Shown: in pieces, positions 48,830 to 63,200 of the stretch
How positions within the stretch are numbered: the stretch's first letter is position 1
Layout: each line of letters opens with the position of its first letter
Origin: Meandrina meandrites
Taxonomy: Eukaryota > Cnidaria > Anthozoa > Scleractinia > Meandrinidae
Assembly (NCBI GenBank): GCA_963693305.1
Contig: OY855903.1
Coordinates: 24,084,455-24,148,454 of the forward strand
Reading direction: 5' to 3'
Length of the DNA: 64,000 nucleotides
Notes under the pieces: generated by a model
Database searches by the model: none
What the model saw: the letters and a program-made list of their open reading frames with translations, nothing else
What the model was told of the DNA's origin: nothing
Program-made: the position numbers and the translations under genes

Positions 48830-51800
48830 CTGGTATCCTTGAAAGAAGGGCATCATTTCATAAGGTTGTGGCAAGTACGGTGACATTCTCATCCTGACAT
48901 TTGTACTGGCTGGTGGATAATAACTCACGCTGCCTCCTCCAATGCCACTTGTAGGCATAACACAGTTGAAGTATGTCGGTGAGTGTGGTACATACATCCC
49001 TGTGGGACTGCGACAAGCAGATGTAGCGGTTATATTGTCTGTGTGTCCATTCATATGTGTCCCATTTGGACTGGTGACCACACCACTGGTCACAGGGTAA
49101 GAACATGGATGGCTGTAGGGAGTGTTGTTGAGCGACGACATCTTAGTTTGATTGATTGTGCTGCTAGTAATGATAGCAGCAATGTCCACTCCTGAGCATG
49201 GAAACACCTCGATGTATCTCTCCCCCATGTGTTGTCTGTGGAGGTCAGTGGTGGCTGTTTTAGCACATTCTGCAGATACTAACTGTACATAGGCATCTCC
49301 AGAGGGTCGACCCTTAGGATAAAGAACAACATTTTCAATCAGTATAGAGAGTTTGAAATCATGCCAGGTGACCAGGAGCATTGCATCTGATCTCCCACTG
49401 GATGGTATGCTAGTCTATCACAGGTTACCTCCAGCACCTTGTAGGTTGCCGTAACATTTTGCTGGTACCCATTCACACTGCTGGGTGGAGAGAGGCATGG
49501 CAAGAATAAAGATCATCTTCCCCAAGAATACAACACAATGCCACCAGCCAGCAACTGAACCTAGACCTTGTGTTCTGTTGTCCTACTGGGTGGAAAGAGG
49601 CTTTTGGGAGAGATAAGAGTGCATCCCAAAAATTCAAGGAAGGGATAGCATTTGGCAAGGCTCAAATATTAATATTTAAGGATGAAGATAATATTGTAAG
49701 AATGAAATAGGACACACTTTCTGCATGACTTAACTAGCAGCATAAAATGGAACTATGGGAGAATGATGTTTACCATTTCATGCAGAAAAAAACTAAAAAT
49801 TTACATAAACTCTACCTCTGTAATACAGACAACTCAGTCTATAAAATGGACATACTTCGGTGTCCATGTTAAAGTGGGTCAACTGTACTCGTCAACCAAA
49901 TCTAAACTACCACATCAAATCTCACCTGGGTGTTAAACACCATGTGAACCCCACCAGGAACCACAAATGCCGCATGCTCCTTAAGAAAGTCTAACACATC
50001 TTGCACTGTTGCTGAGAATGGAAGACCTCTCAGACGCAGACAGTCTTTGGTGTTCATGCCATTAATGCATGGCCCAGGAAGTAAAAAGGGAGCGTGAAAC
50101 GGCGGCTGTTGTGGAAGCGGTGGCAGCATGATCGGTGGAAAGTTGTGCAAGAAATTGCTGTAAGAGTTGAGAACTTGTTGAACCTCACTTTGGGAACTGC
50201 GGAACAGTTCAACATAACGGGACCCCAACATGCATCTGTGCTTTCTTAAAGCTGCAGATCCATGCTCTTCTGTTTCAAAAAGAACAAATGCATCTCCTGT
50301 AGCTTTCCCAAAACTGTTCCTGACCATAAGGATTCCAGCTTCCCCTTTGAATACTGGTGCGTCCTCATCAAAGAACTTAATCTACAGATGTGAGACAAAC
50401 ACAAGTGATACCAAAATTGCATGAGTAAAAATATATCAAGTTATGACTTTTGTCCAAAACCTGCACTTCAAACTTACAGCATCATGATTGTATACAACTC
50501 AGCTGCTCTTATTAACTTTCTTGTCCTAACAAGCACATAGAAAATCTTCATTAATTTAAATTGGATTCTTTATGTACACACATGAAAGTTGTAGATGACA
50601 GAAAAAAATGTTACTTTAATCACTGGCAGGGTTTTAATAATGTGCCACACTGGTACTGTCAGTTATTTTGCCCATAGCAAATAAAATATTATCCAGATCA
50701 AACCAGTCCCACTGTTGCTCAGAATGGGAATATTTATGTCCCCACTGCTTCCCAAACTGCATGAATCAATACTATCAAAACTCAAGGCTAGGCTGTGCAA
50801 CTCAAGGCTAGGTGCAGCATTTCTGTCAGTAGTGGCCCTGTATTTAACTTTAAAACCTCATTCTTTCAGCAATATATTAGTCAAGAGAACTTACAACATC
50901 TGTCTCTGTTGTGTTGAATGGAAGTCCTCTCATTCTGATGATCACATCGGCTTTGTTTGAAACAAAGTTGGCAGCAATCTGGGTGACATCTACTGGACCT
51001 ATTAATCAACGCGTGTTATTACACAGAACTTTATATATCTACAAAATGACACAACAACAAATATCTTTACGTCTTTCTTTAACTATGCACTGGTCAATTA
51101 TTGCAGTTTTCAATAACATGCCAACTCTGGAATTCAAACCTCAACCAACGGTTTACATTTTTTGCTGCCGTCACTCATCTAAGCTGGCCACTCAGAAAAC
51201 AGAAGTTTATTTCAGCTGGGTCAAAAGGTCATGGTTGCGATTGGTAGACTTCGATCCATTTGTTTGTTTCTGTTTTTCAAGGTTCATTGGCTGTTGCCAT
51301 AATTGTGACTGATGGCAGCGAAAACACAATCAAAAGAAATCAGGAACTTTTGCTATATTCTTACTATTACACTGTAACTCAAAATTGAATGGATTATGCG
51401 ACGAGTAACAAACTTCCAGTTGTCCAAATAAATTCTCATATTAATTGGAATGTACAAACTACAACATGATTAATGTTGGTTGCTTTAGCAATCATTTTGC
51501 AAATTCATTTGCAAATTCATGAACCACCTGGTCCCCCAAGTGGATCACGTGTTATTGTAGATGACCCAAAGTTTTACAGGTGCGAGAAAAAAAAAAGAAA
51601 TAAAAAAAGTACCTCTCACTATTTTTAAGAAGTCCTGTGCTGTAGCTCTGTAAACCTGAATCAAAATAGAAGGACATTTGAATGAGAATTGAATGTGATT
51701 TTGTTATTAAAAAACTAGCCATGGCACATTGCAATACCCGAGTTTGATTGGTTTACAGGCCATGGTATATCAGCCCATCTACCATGGACCACAAATGTGG

Positions 51801-54800
51801 TAGGTGTATGTGTCGGCGAGAACATCCAGGAAACTCAAATATAGCAATTTTTTGGGTGTTTTTAATAAAACAATAATTCGACCCGCGCTTGTTAGTTATA
51901 ATTAACTTGGCACTATGCATCTCATTGGCTTAATCTATGTCTGCTTGAGAACTGAAAATTAATGAAACTAACTGAAAACAACAATAAATATAAAGATGTC
52001 TAAATAGTCTTGTAGCACCAAATATCCATATCCCTCCCATGGAAGGTTTTTTTTTTCCTTCCTTTAAAAGCTCTCCTTAGGAGGTTGGTTTAAAGTCAAT
52101 ATGTTTTTCCTGAGTTGATTGCGATCTCTATTCCCATGGTCTATGTACATTAGTTTATCATGAGAAATAAATCATTGACAAGAATTTGAATGTTAGCAGT
52201 TTGGGTGGTCCCTTGTGTCAAGTTCACTTCAGCAACTACTGATTGATTTTTAGTGTTTTATAAACATTTTTTGTTGTCCTTTGCTGCAAATCAAAAGAAA
52301 GATAAATGCATACATAACATTTCCAATTTCATCTCTACTCACCTCAATGTACCTTGTTCCAAGATGATATTTATGTCTTTTTAATGCAAGTTCTCTGTGT
52401 TCTCCTTTCTCAAACCTAATGAATGCTTCACCATTTCTTCTTCCTTGGGCATTTAAACAGAAGGCAATCCCACCTCTGACAAAAAAACAAAATATTTTGA
52501 CTAAGTTTAATCATCTACTGGTAGCTGTATGAGCAGCTATCAGTGAAACTAAATGAAAAATTATCTACATGCAAGTCTAAAATGAAACAACCTTGGTTTT
52601 ACAATGAAACAGCCCATTAACTATCCTAACACTACTAGTCTGCGAGCAGTTGATTTTTTTGCGACAGGAAAAGTAAAAGAAAAAAAAATGTAAATGAGGG
52701 GAAAAAGAGCCTGTGCTTCTCACAGCTTCACTGCTCAATTTTTGCTGGATTGGATCTGTGTTTTCCCCTCACACACTAGGGAAAAAGAAATAGACTGCTT
52801 GCAGTCTGTAACAATATTAATATAGATAAAATTTCTTTTTGGGTGCCACAGTATATCCTCTAAACTATTTTTAAAACTGAAATTGATCAACCCAATTTCA
52901 TTTTGAGCTGAAAATGTTTATTACCGGTAAGAATGTATAAAATAAGAAAATTAAACTTAAAACTCAATTTTGCCTCCTTCCATTATATTTTCATTGTACT
53001 GGTTATTTGTGCTTATTATTCCTCTCTGGCTGGAAAAGTTGAGTCACAGACAGAATTCTGCACTGACCACATAACAAAATAGAGAGAATACGAAACAAAA
53101 GCCATGGCTGATATTTATGTGGGTTCTCTATGTGCAGAGATCAAATTGGATTATTTTGAAATGTTGGGTTTTTAAGAACATAACATTCTTTTTCATTTTA
53201 CTCACCTTAGGATGTTGAGTCCTTTGAAGAAGTTTGCGACATCCTGATCTGATGCTTGCCATGGTAGCCCTCTTGCTCTTAGAATTGTGTCATCAAGTAC
53301 AAGGCCAAGGCTAATAGAAGGAATTAAATCAATTATTATTTGTTTTTTATTATTAATAATATTCCATAATCAATTTGGTAGTTTGCTTCCTCCAACTATT
53401 GGGGAGCTGAACCTACTTTGTGACATTAAAAACATTTTCTGTAAATTAGTAAGTAAAAAGGTTTATTTTCGGAGTGTGGCTCAGTTGGCTCAATGGGAGG
53501 TATCCACAAGGGCCCTGCAAGGAAATACAAGTCGATGTTTGGGAAAAGTAAAAAAAAGGTGCAGAAACAGAAAACATTTCTTTTAGCAGTCATCTTGAGT
53601 TCTCCCAAATTTTTTAAAGTGTTTCCATTTACCCTATGGAAACAATTGAATGAAAAAAAGTTTCAATTTCTGTTTTGAAATGCTTGAAATGATTTTCTAT
53701 TTCCAGTGAGTTGTGGTAAATGGCTAAAAAAATAGTTTGTGATTGATATCAGTTCTACAGAGATCTTACTTATTCAGTGTTTGTAACTATTTTTCTTATT
53801 GGACTTTCTGTGACAACCATTAAAAATTTAACTAAAATAATATTATTTCAGAGTAGCCAAATCACCAACAGTTCTGTAATTAAACTGAGGAATTTTCCTT
53901 AGTGGCAATTAAAATAATTGATGCAGACTAATTATTACTGTTATTGTAAGTTAATTATAACTATAGGGAAATCAAACCCAAGTAAGGAGAATGAAATTTA
54001 TAATAATGTTAAAAGTACAAAACTAATCATTAATATTATTGAGGTACCAACTTTTTTGCTCGTAAAGAAGCACCATACCATGGTCCGGGCTCATACTTCA
54101 CACTGATCTTTTCTGCATCCTTGAACTTGTGACCTGATGGAACAAAGCCGCAAATCACTTGTGAGTGTAATATGAAATTTCAGCTGACCTGGATTGGTAA
54201 TGTCTATCTTGAAGCACGCATTTGTACACCTTGAGCGGCTCGGGTATTTCAAAGCCAATATTAATGTTCAATTCAATGATGGAAGGTTTAACTTGGCTAG
54301 GTTCTTGTTAAAAAGCATTTTTATAAACTCATGAGTTACAGTTGAAGATTGCTTAAAGTAAAGCACACCATGTAACAGAAAAATAGAACCTGTTACTGAT
54401 AACTAATAATAATAGCATTATAAACAGAATTCAAAGTCAATGCTAATAGGATTAGCTAAATCACACTGTGGATAACCAGACCAAGGGGTGGAGAGAGGCA
54501 CTGACATTGAGGTGTCTTGCACAATAACACAACAAGAGTACACTAGCCAGGATTAATGTCTGGACCCTCAGGTGCAAATTGAGACTGCTTACTACTGTTT
54601 TACAGAAATTATTCATCAGGATTTTGGGAAAAAAATCACTCTACATTGTTTCAACAGTCCATTAGCTACAATGCATGTCAAAAGATTCTTCCATTGAACA
54701 AGCAATTGTTTTATAAGAATTGCATTTTTGACAGAGGTGTGGAAATTTTTTTCTTTTTGGAAGCATCCTGAGACTCCCTCTCCTAAAGCAGTTGTACAGT

Positions 54801-55674
54801 ATAGAGTGAACAACAACCCCAAAATGGTTATCATTAAAAATAATGCGACTTAACATAATCAAGTAATATATTATAATCATAAAGGGAAATGGTGATACTT
54901 ATAAACAGAAATTGCCGAGCTAAAATGCGACTTAACGTAATCAAGTAATATATTATAATCATAAAGGGAAATGGTGATACTTATAAACAGAAATTGCTGA
55001 GCTATAGAATGTTCAGGGCTTTTGTGTCTTATTACTGGTACAGGTACGACATATTTTTGTTCAAACCAACATTGTATGCTAGCAGATTTTCAAAACAGCT
55101 AATTGGTAGGCTCAGTTAAGCTACTAAAGTTAGAGATATTTAACACTTATCTATACCATAACTATTACAACATGTCTTTGACTGCCAAGATTGGCTTTGT
55201 ATTGTAAATGGCAGATAAATTACTATTAAAGCTGTCATCAAGAAACAAAAGCCAATCTAAGCAGGCAAGGGTGATAGCACAATATGCTTACATGCCTGCT
55301 CAAACCAAATCACATTACTGGTTTTAATTTGACACTGTTTCTTACACTATTCGTGGAGACAATGACAGAGAAGTTGATAGTATAAGCATTTATGATTTGT
55401 GTTTGCTAGCGAGAAAGGTTTGTGTGATGTTTGTGCAATTGCATGCTGACTAGGAGTAAAGTGATATCTGCACGGCATTTTCCTGTCTCCATAACTCAAG
55501 TTTATTTGCATAATAAACTCTTACTTAAAAATTTTAAACAGTTTTAATTTTGTGACCAGTATCAAATTTAATCTTGGGTAAGGGATGACGTTACTTTCAC
55601 AATGTTTGCTTGTAAACCTTACTGGTAACATGACTTAGTGGTAAACAAACATTTTATCATAAAAAAATTAAATA

Positions 55675-55732
<58 letters not shown>

Positions 55733-58700
55733 TTTACTATTATTATTATTATTACAAGCAGAGTACAGTCAAACCTCCTTAAAACAGACACGAAAGGGAC
55801 AGAAAAGCATGTGCATTTAATAGAGGTGTCAATAGACAGTCTATAATTACGAATTTTTGTCTCTTTCAGACCAGGTGAACTGTCTGTAATAGAGGTGTCT
55901 GTATTATGACTATTATAAAGGTGTCTGTTAGGAGTTTTTTACTGTACATGTATGTTGTATCACAATAATTATATCTTACCTTCTTTAATGAGATACTGAA
56001 CCACACTTGCCATAAGTTTACAATGTTCCAGACCAGCTGGGCTGTTGTTATTTACATCAATTCGGCAGTCTATTAGAGATGTTAAGGTAAACATCAATGC
56101 ATACCTTCAAAACATACAATGTACATGTATGTACAAAACATTTCAACTACCTGTATAGGCTTAACTTGCCTGTATTATGAACAGGTATGGGATGAAGCCC
56201 AGGGTACATGTTGCTGTTAGGGCCAAATCAGATGGTACAACTTTTCTAGTGTGTGCTGTTTACGCCATCCAAAAATCACATATACTTTCAACGTTGAACA
56301 TTGTCTGAAGCTAAGATTGTCGAAGACATTTTGTGTGTGGTACACATTTTGTGTGTGGTACACAACAGTTGTAAACAAGGTGTGCTTGTCGTGTCACAGG
56401 CAACAAAGTTGTACTGTCCAAATTAGCCATATTACATGGTGTCAAACTGGCACATATACTTATGAACAAATTCTGGCGATGGCATTTCTCCTTGATCATG
56501 ATCTCAGAGCTCATATTTGTCACTACTAAGGTTTCTTGGAAAAACCCAAAGTGGGAATAAGAATAAAACAGCTACATGAAGTTAACAATTAAGTTCCCTT
56601 TGATGTGGGAATGAGAGAAAATTCTATTCTTTACTGTTTTGCAATCCTGTGGCCATTATTGCACATGATTACAAGCAGTTGCAGCTGAGATTTTCTTTGT
56701 GATTGCAGACGCTTTTACCGGCAATTCTGCTATCATCTGAAATTCACTGCAAGGTGGGAAGGGGGGGGGGGGGGGGGGGGGGAGGTGGAGTTCAAAATTG
56801 CACAACCTTTTCAGTCCCGGCAAAAGTGGTTGGCATCTAACTTCTTTGCACTGAATAATCAAAATTTCCCAAGTTGGTGAGAACAAAGAAAAGATCATAA
56901 AGCAGGGAAATTGATCCTGATATTCTAGCAAACTCTCATAACCAACATCAAATGGAATATAAGGCAATCGGTTAAGAGAATATTTTAATAAATATTTTTT
57001 GCTTGGTTTTAAAAGTGTTCACTGTCATTTTAGTTTTAGTGGGTTACAGCTTTAAACAAAGGATACATGAAGCCACCTCCTCAAGGTTTTTGAAGTCCGA
57101 ATCATGTTTCACTGCCTTTTTGACCTCCTTCTTAAGATCATAAAAGCTGTAGAAATGTGGCAACAACTTGGCTTTCTTCCTGCCAGCTTCCAAATGGAGA
57201 TGATGTCTCAATGGGAACTGTCCATCTGCCACAAGACACCATCTTTCCCCTGTACATGTCAGTGTCTTATCAACAAAGTTATCAAACTGTAGAGAAAGCA
57301 GCACAGTAATATGATTTGTTTAGCCTCGGGAAGGAAGTCGAAGTCACAACAAACAAGACAAACCAAAAACTCTTTGCATTATGATCGCTGTACTTGTTTA
57401 AAGGTCAATTTTGTATTGATAGGAAAACAAGTTGAAGGAAATTGCTCTTTGTGTGGTTCAGATAACAAAAAAAAGTCTCTTGCATAATATAAAACAACTT
57501 TATCTTTAACTTTTTTGGATTAAACAAAGCTTACTAGATACATTGCAAATTTCAAAATATTCAAAAGAGAGGAAAAAAAGTCAGATTTGAGAAAGAAAAC
57601 CTAAAAACCCTATAACAAGTCACCTAAAAGATAGGAATTGAATATTGTCGTTTTGAGAAATCAACAGACAGGTTTAACACAAGTAAATTAATGAACCAGC
57701 TGATCTAATGAATTGAAATCATTACTGTGGTTTTGGATAATCACTTTCATAACTTTGTCTGGATGCAGATGCTTATAGCGGAAATTAGTTGCTTGTTTCC
57801 ACTAAGTTATGTTTGTTAACCAAGCTATATCCTTCATTCAACAGAAGATGGAAAAATATTTCAACAGACAAGATGTCTGTAAATTATGGAAATAAGATGA
57901 GATCAGTGAGGTTATCAGTCAAGTCTTCATCTAGTAAAGGCTATCATTATCAGAAACTTTCATCATTCCATAGGAAAACACTTTGCCTTTGTCAAAATAG
58001 GGAAAAGAAAACTCAAAAATAAAGAGAAACAAACAATTTTCTAAAAATTAATTATAAATGATGGCTTGTGGCAATAAGCTTTTTTAAATCCTGAGAAGGC
58101 AAGTACTGTGGCAAATCAGAATTAGCCAGTGAAATAGTATTATTTTACGACCAACCACTTTGGCATATTTTTGGAAAAAACACTAAGAAGCTATGCAAAT
58201 ATTTCTCAAAAGGCCGACCAATAATCTCTTTCCGTTGACAATACTTACTGTCAATCACTTGGTGTTGACAGATTTTGAGGGGTTTCCTATTAGCTACGAT
58301 TGTAGGGAGAAAACAATAGAGGGCCAAAGAAATTTCACGCAGTGTGATATTTACAGAGGGTACTGGAAGTCCGTACATTTTTGTTATTCACCGAAGAATA
58401 CCAAAGAAAAATAGAAATGTCTAGGTTTTGTTCTAGAACAATACAGCCGCCCACTCGCGCTAAGGAGATCACTAATGTTTCGATCACAACACCAATGCAA
58501 ATTCGGGGCGAATGAATCGACTAGAAAACGCGTCCCGAGAATTTCGCGAAGGAAAATGATTTGATTAAACGTTCTAACAAGAATGTAGCCAATTAAGACT
58601 GATTCTTAGGGCACGCGTGCGATGAGAGCGTTCTTTTAGACTAATAAGCGAACGGGCTTTTACGTGACACTCAAGAAACAATCAGTCGAGACTTGAGATC

Positions 58701-60274
58701 TATTTTGGGACGCGTTTAGACGCGATCGCAAGTGGAACACATGATATCGAACAATCGATCGCGCTGTTCTTGAAGACTTGACCCCATGTGAATCTCAGAT
58801 TTCCAGCCTTTGAAAAAAAAATTGAAAAGCCTTGCGAGAGAGTGTGTGTACACCGTCGAGCTTTCCTGTATTTCCGGGGGAACCAGAAAAACCATCCAAA
58901 CATGAATTTGAACAAGCGAATATATCATTGGCCCAAAAAGAGCTGTATTAACACTTTCATACTAAACTGCCGATAAAGATCATGAATATTGTATACGAAG
59001 GCGATAGTGAAAATAATATTTCATGCGTAGGGGGGTTGAAAAGAGAGAAAGTAAAATAAAAACCCGAGATTTATAACAACCTGGCGCCCAACGACTCGGA
59101 AACTATGGGAATATGCTCGGCCACACAAGTATACGAGAGTTTAACAAAAGGGAAGATAAATGTTATTGCCAATTCTTTTGAATATTCGATACGCAGTGGG
59201 TCGGAGAAATTTGGCCCCATACGCTATTCACGTCGCGCGCTCTCGGTTTCCCTACCGCCGCAACCTACGATACAATCTCCGATCTTGGAAATATTTACTG
59301 CACAAAACCTCAAGAATAAACCTTCGTTAGAATTAACTGTTTGTCCTTTTAAATATTTTATTCCCGCGAGGTTATTTTTTTTCTTCTCCGAATCGAATTT
59401 TCAAGCGGCTTGGTGCGTCCGTCTCGAATTATCAAGCGCGCGACCAAATCCTATATTGTGGGCCCCGTCACCCTGTTTACCTGGGAGATCACAATGAAAA
59501 TGCCGAATGTACAAAAAACATGTACTGTCTGATCCTGTCGAGCGTTTAAAAAATATCTGTGGTGAAAATTCTTCGGCCCTTGCCGGTTGTCACTGTGTCT
59601 GTGTGATTCAAAACTCTTCAAGCGTGCGAACGAGATCAAAACACGCCAATGAAACGTGTATGAATTTTACATGACATGTCTTGAAATTTTCCCTCCTCTG
59701 TTTTCGGCCACAAGCGCTCTTCCGAGGACGGGATAACGTCAGGGACGGCAGAAAACGTAGTGTTTTAACAGCGACATTTTCGTGTCTTGTTGTTGATCGA
59801 ACAAAAGGAGAACGGAAATGAAGGATTAAATACACACTACTGGTAACGTTACCTGTTCTAAGGCTTCCCCGAGCTGTTCAGCTTCAGTGGTCACAGGCGA
59901 GTTGGTGGGTTGTTTTAACGCTTCGCTCGCTCCAGACAGGCCCGATTTCACAACACATCTATGCACGGAACCCAGCTAATTCGGCATAAACGAACGCAAC
60001 GTTAGGATTAAAATTCAACATTATATTGTTCTAACTTCATATCGCCCCCAGAGCCCTTGAGAAATTTTTTTTCGCGTCCGGCAAGGGAAACCCCGACACA
60101 GCTTACACAATCCAATAACAAGTTACCGCAAGAATTTTTTTTTACCTGGTTTGATTTGACATCGACAACGATCCACGAGATGCCAGTGATCGTCTCCTCT
60201 TCTGTGTCCGATTCTTCGGCCGGTAATCTTGTGGCAGTGCAGTGAAAGCACACCAAATGCTCGGGAGAGCCCAT
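48830..60274 (-). CDS. ESRP: Epithelial splicing regulatory protein (ESRP / fusilli family)
   Basis: Exons (minus strand): 60146-60274, 59853-59975, 57067-57286, 55980-56069, 54079-54133, 53206-53310, 52343-52475, 51613-51655, 50895-50998, 49926-50381, 48830-49312; phases join to 647 codons up to GYQ, after which a terminal exon is needed (human ESRP1 681). The family binds UGG-rich RNA in the nucleus and sets epithelial splice choices. Residues 1-190 match the N-terminal RNase H-like domain; only one acidic residue is seen at WIVVDVKS, so it is probably non-catalytic, as in relatives. RRM1 is about 213-292 ([27 protein letters not shown]), RRM2 about 319-400 ([19 protein letters not shown]), RRM3 about 448-525 ([26 protein letters not shown]). 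A Pro-rich linker lies at 415-440. The tail is Ser/Pro/Tyr-rich and ends with MMPFFQGYQ. Read-through of the last donor would add VF and a stop. The donor of exon 3 (GTATCC) is weak. Start context AACATGG is strong. Confidence 0.93.
49390..49590 (-). mobile_element. SINE copy, minus strand, in ESRP intron 10
   Basis: Read on the minus strand the phrases GAACCTAG..., TGTTGTATTCTTGGGG, GCCTCTCTCCACCC, and GACTAGCATACCATCCAG follow the order of the SINE at 33134-33424. The 5' head is partly eroded. Confidence 0.6.
54478..54585 (-). mobile_element. SINE fragment, minus strand, in ESRP intron 4
   Basis: The complement shows GTGTACTCTTGTTGTGTTAT, GCAAGACACCTCAATGTC and GTGCCTCTCTCCACCCC, corresponding to the SINE body. 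Both ends are missing. Confidence 0.5.
54843..55006. repeat. 82-bp tandem duplication
   Basis: Two copies beginning ATGCGACTTAAC start at 54843 and 54925. They differ at about two positions (CATAATC/CGTAATC and GCCGAGC/GCTGAGC), so the duplication is recent. It lies in ESRP intron 4. Confidence 0.9.
55676..55755. repeat. (ATT)n microsatellite
   Basis: About 25 ATT triplets with two interruptions, directly next to the MITE at 55766-55944. Confidence 0.95.
55766..55944. mobile_element. 179-bp pogo/Tigger-like MITE
   Basis: CAGTCAAACCTCC at the left and GGAGTTTTTTACTG at the right form the terminal repeats, flanked by TA at 55764-55765 and 55945-55946. The interior has repeated AATAGAGGTGTC phrases. 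It ends about 35 bp from ESRP exon 4. Confidence 0.7.
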
Positions 60275-63200
60275 GTTTTCCCTTGCACAGGGAACGAATC
60301 AATGAAATGTTGTTCTTGAGTAAGTGTGAGTGGGAGCAGAAAACCAGCCGGGTCGAGTCACATGTCACTAAAGATACCGGCAAATACTGGCCGCTGATTG
60401 GACGCGCGTTCAATCGGGGGCTGGCCCCACATGCCACGTGGCTTTAGAATAATTACCACGCTTCACTGAATTCTGACTAACACAGTTTCCATCGCTAGAG
60501 ACGAGTTTAACCAGGCAACGGCTTTACCCTCTCCGCTATTTGGGAATAAACAATTTTCGCGCGCTCATAAAAGGATCGTTTAATGACAGGATGCGAGCTG
60601 TTTTGCTCGCAAACGACGCTTTTAAAATTTAATTTGCCTTTCTCGCGCTGATGATGTGAGTAAAAAGTGACAGATAGAACAAGAGGCGAGTCTCTCGGCG
60701 TATCACATCACTTCCCTGAACTGGCCTCAAACTGGTCCGTTGCCAGAAGGGCGAGCGAGTGGACACCTTAATACACAAAAATACAACATTCGTTTTCAAT
60801 AACACAAGAAATATTTCACTTCATATCGTTTCATTTGCCTTTTAAACTTGAAATATCTAGCGTGTATAACTGAGACGCAGTAGAACCCCGGTTGCACTTG
60901 TTCTATAATCCTGGACGAAGCGTTTCTCGCATTGAAGTGAATAAACTTAAACATGTTACTGTTACCAAAATCTTCACACGAGTAAAAATATTTTCTTGTT
61001 GTTTATCATAACTTTTTTTTAGAGGTCTATTAAGTGATTTTGCAATGGCAGTAGCACCTGTTATCGCGGGTTGAAGAACGTTAACCTAAATATAAGCGAG
61101 AAAATCCTAAATTTTTGCCACTGCACTTAAAACGACCAGGAACTGGGGATGAGTTTGTTGAAAACACCCTCGTTTGCCGAGGACTCATGGCTCGAAAGCG
61201 TTCACCACTCCAAAAAAAATTTTGGCGGGTAAAATGAAGCAAATTGTAACTTCAAGAGCTCTTTTCGTTCAATAAAATCAAGCAGTTCTATCTTAAAGGT
61301 TTTTTGCCTTTGATGTGACGTTAAGGATCGTGTTTTTGCCTCGACATACTAGAACGATTTGGAACAACATCCTAGAGAGGTGACGGCAAAATATAAACAC
61401 AAACAAAGCTCACGAAATGCGTTATGGGAAAGAATTATCTCAAATCACGATCCGAGAAAAGCCGGCACAAAGATGCCGTTTATAAAAGGCTTTACAGATA
61501 ATCCTTTAAAACAAAAAAGCGCACTAATATAGATCTCGAGTAAGGAAAATATTTCCTACGTTCACGCGAAGTTTGGAACTACTATATTAGCTTCGAGAAA
61601 AATTTCCATAAAATTTTACGCACGCAATCCCATACGATGCAACACGCATCTTTGAAATATTAAAGCGCAAACTGCAGCGATATCTTAAAACAAGAACAAC
61701 GTGAAGAGATGCTGAGTGATAAGTAACAATTTTAAACCAACTTCTTAGGTAACTACTGACGGGCGGAAATGGTCAGCGACCGGAATTATCTTTATTTGGC
61801 TGATCAATTTTTATTTTTATTTTGCCTGATTAATCCCTCGGTTTCCGATATTTTCCCGCCTTTAAGGTGTTTACGACCTTTAAATTCCCATATGAAAAAG
61901 CCATGATATTTAAAGGTTTTCTTTTCAAAGATCTAAGTTATTATTAAAGTGTTAAGAGCGACCAGTCCGATACAAAAAAAAATTCAATATTACATCTTAG
62001 GCGGGAAGCAAGGAAAAATGCAGTGAAACCAGCAGTGAGGAGTTAAACAAGAAATCACAAGAAAATAGTACTTAACCGAAACTCTTCGCGTTAAAATTAT
62101 AACTTTTAATACAAATGTGGGCTGTGAACTTCGACTTCGTTCAGTGATTGAGGGAAGAGATGTGTATATTTAAAATCGTTTTTATTAAGCTGTTTAACTG
62201 TAGATCCTCTTAATAATGAACAGTGCTTCAGTGTAACAGACTGTTGTTTTTGGAATTTCTTTCGATGATATTTTACTTGAGTGCTAAAACCCGATAAAAT
62301 CATGGCGAGTTCGGTTTTATTTTTGTCGGCAGAACGAAAAACTAATAACGAATATTTGACTGGCAAGTTCGTAACCTCGAGTTACTATTAGCTGAATAAA
62401 TCCGTCTGTAAAGCTAAACAAATATTATAAGTCATGATTCGTTCGAAATCTTTCGATTTCAAAACAGCTCAACGCGGCCGGGCAGAAAAATCTTGAGAGT
62501 TAATCACGAAAAAAAGTATAATATCGCAAAACAAACTTCTAAAGAAGAGACAGAGAGAAAACATCCTGTTTCATAAGTATGCCATCGATACTGCCGACAG
62601 AATTATTAGGACAGTGCTCAAATACATCAAAGAATATTTATTAATAAGCTTTTTTATGCTACCGATAAAGGGAAAATGATGTTTGTGGCCTTCATTTCCA
62701 GCCAAAGCAAAACTGACGGAACTGTATGGACAAACCACTCTTACTTAACGTTCGTAGTCCAATTCCCTATGTATCCTCCCACAGACCGAAATTTTCAACC
62801 GAATTCTTCTCAAAGAAGTGTGTAACTCGTCACTGGCGGTTTCGTTTCGTCTTCCTACTATTTCAAAGAAATAATATTTAGTGTTGCCGAAAAAAGGAGA
62901 AAAACTGTATTTTGTATGTACTTCGCAGACTAATTTCTTCGGCTTGGCTGGATGCACAATGATGTAAAAATCATTCACTTAACAAAAGCAAAGATTTTTC
63001 CTTGCGAGAACGGGTCGTTAAGGATGCGACTTAATTCAGTGAAGCAGCTATAGAATAAATTAAGTACGGTGTTTACGTACGAGGAAAAAACCGGTTTGCT
63101 TTGAGCGACACATGTAACACGTTGAAGGAAGACAGAAAGTACTAAAAGTTGACAGACTATCAAAAGAACACCGTCCAACGAATTCACTCATGAATAGTAA

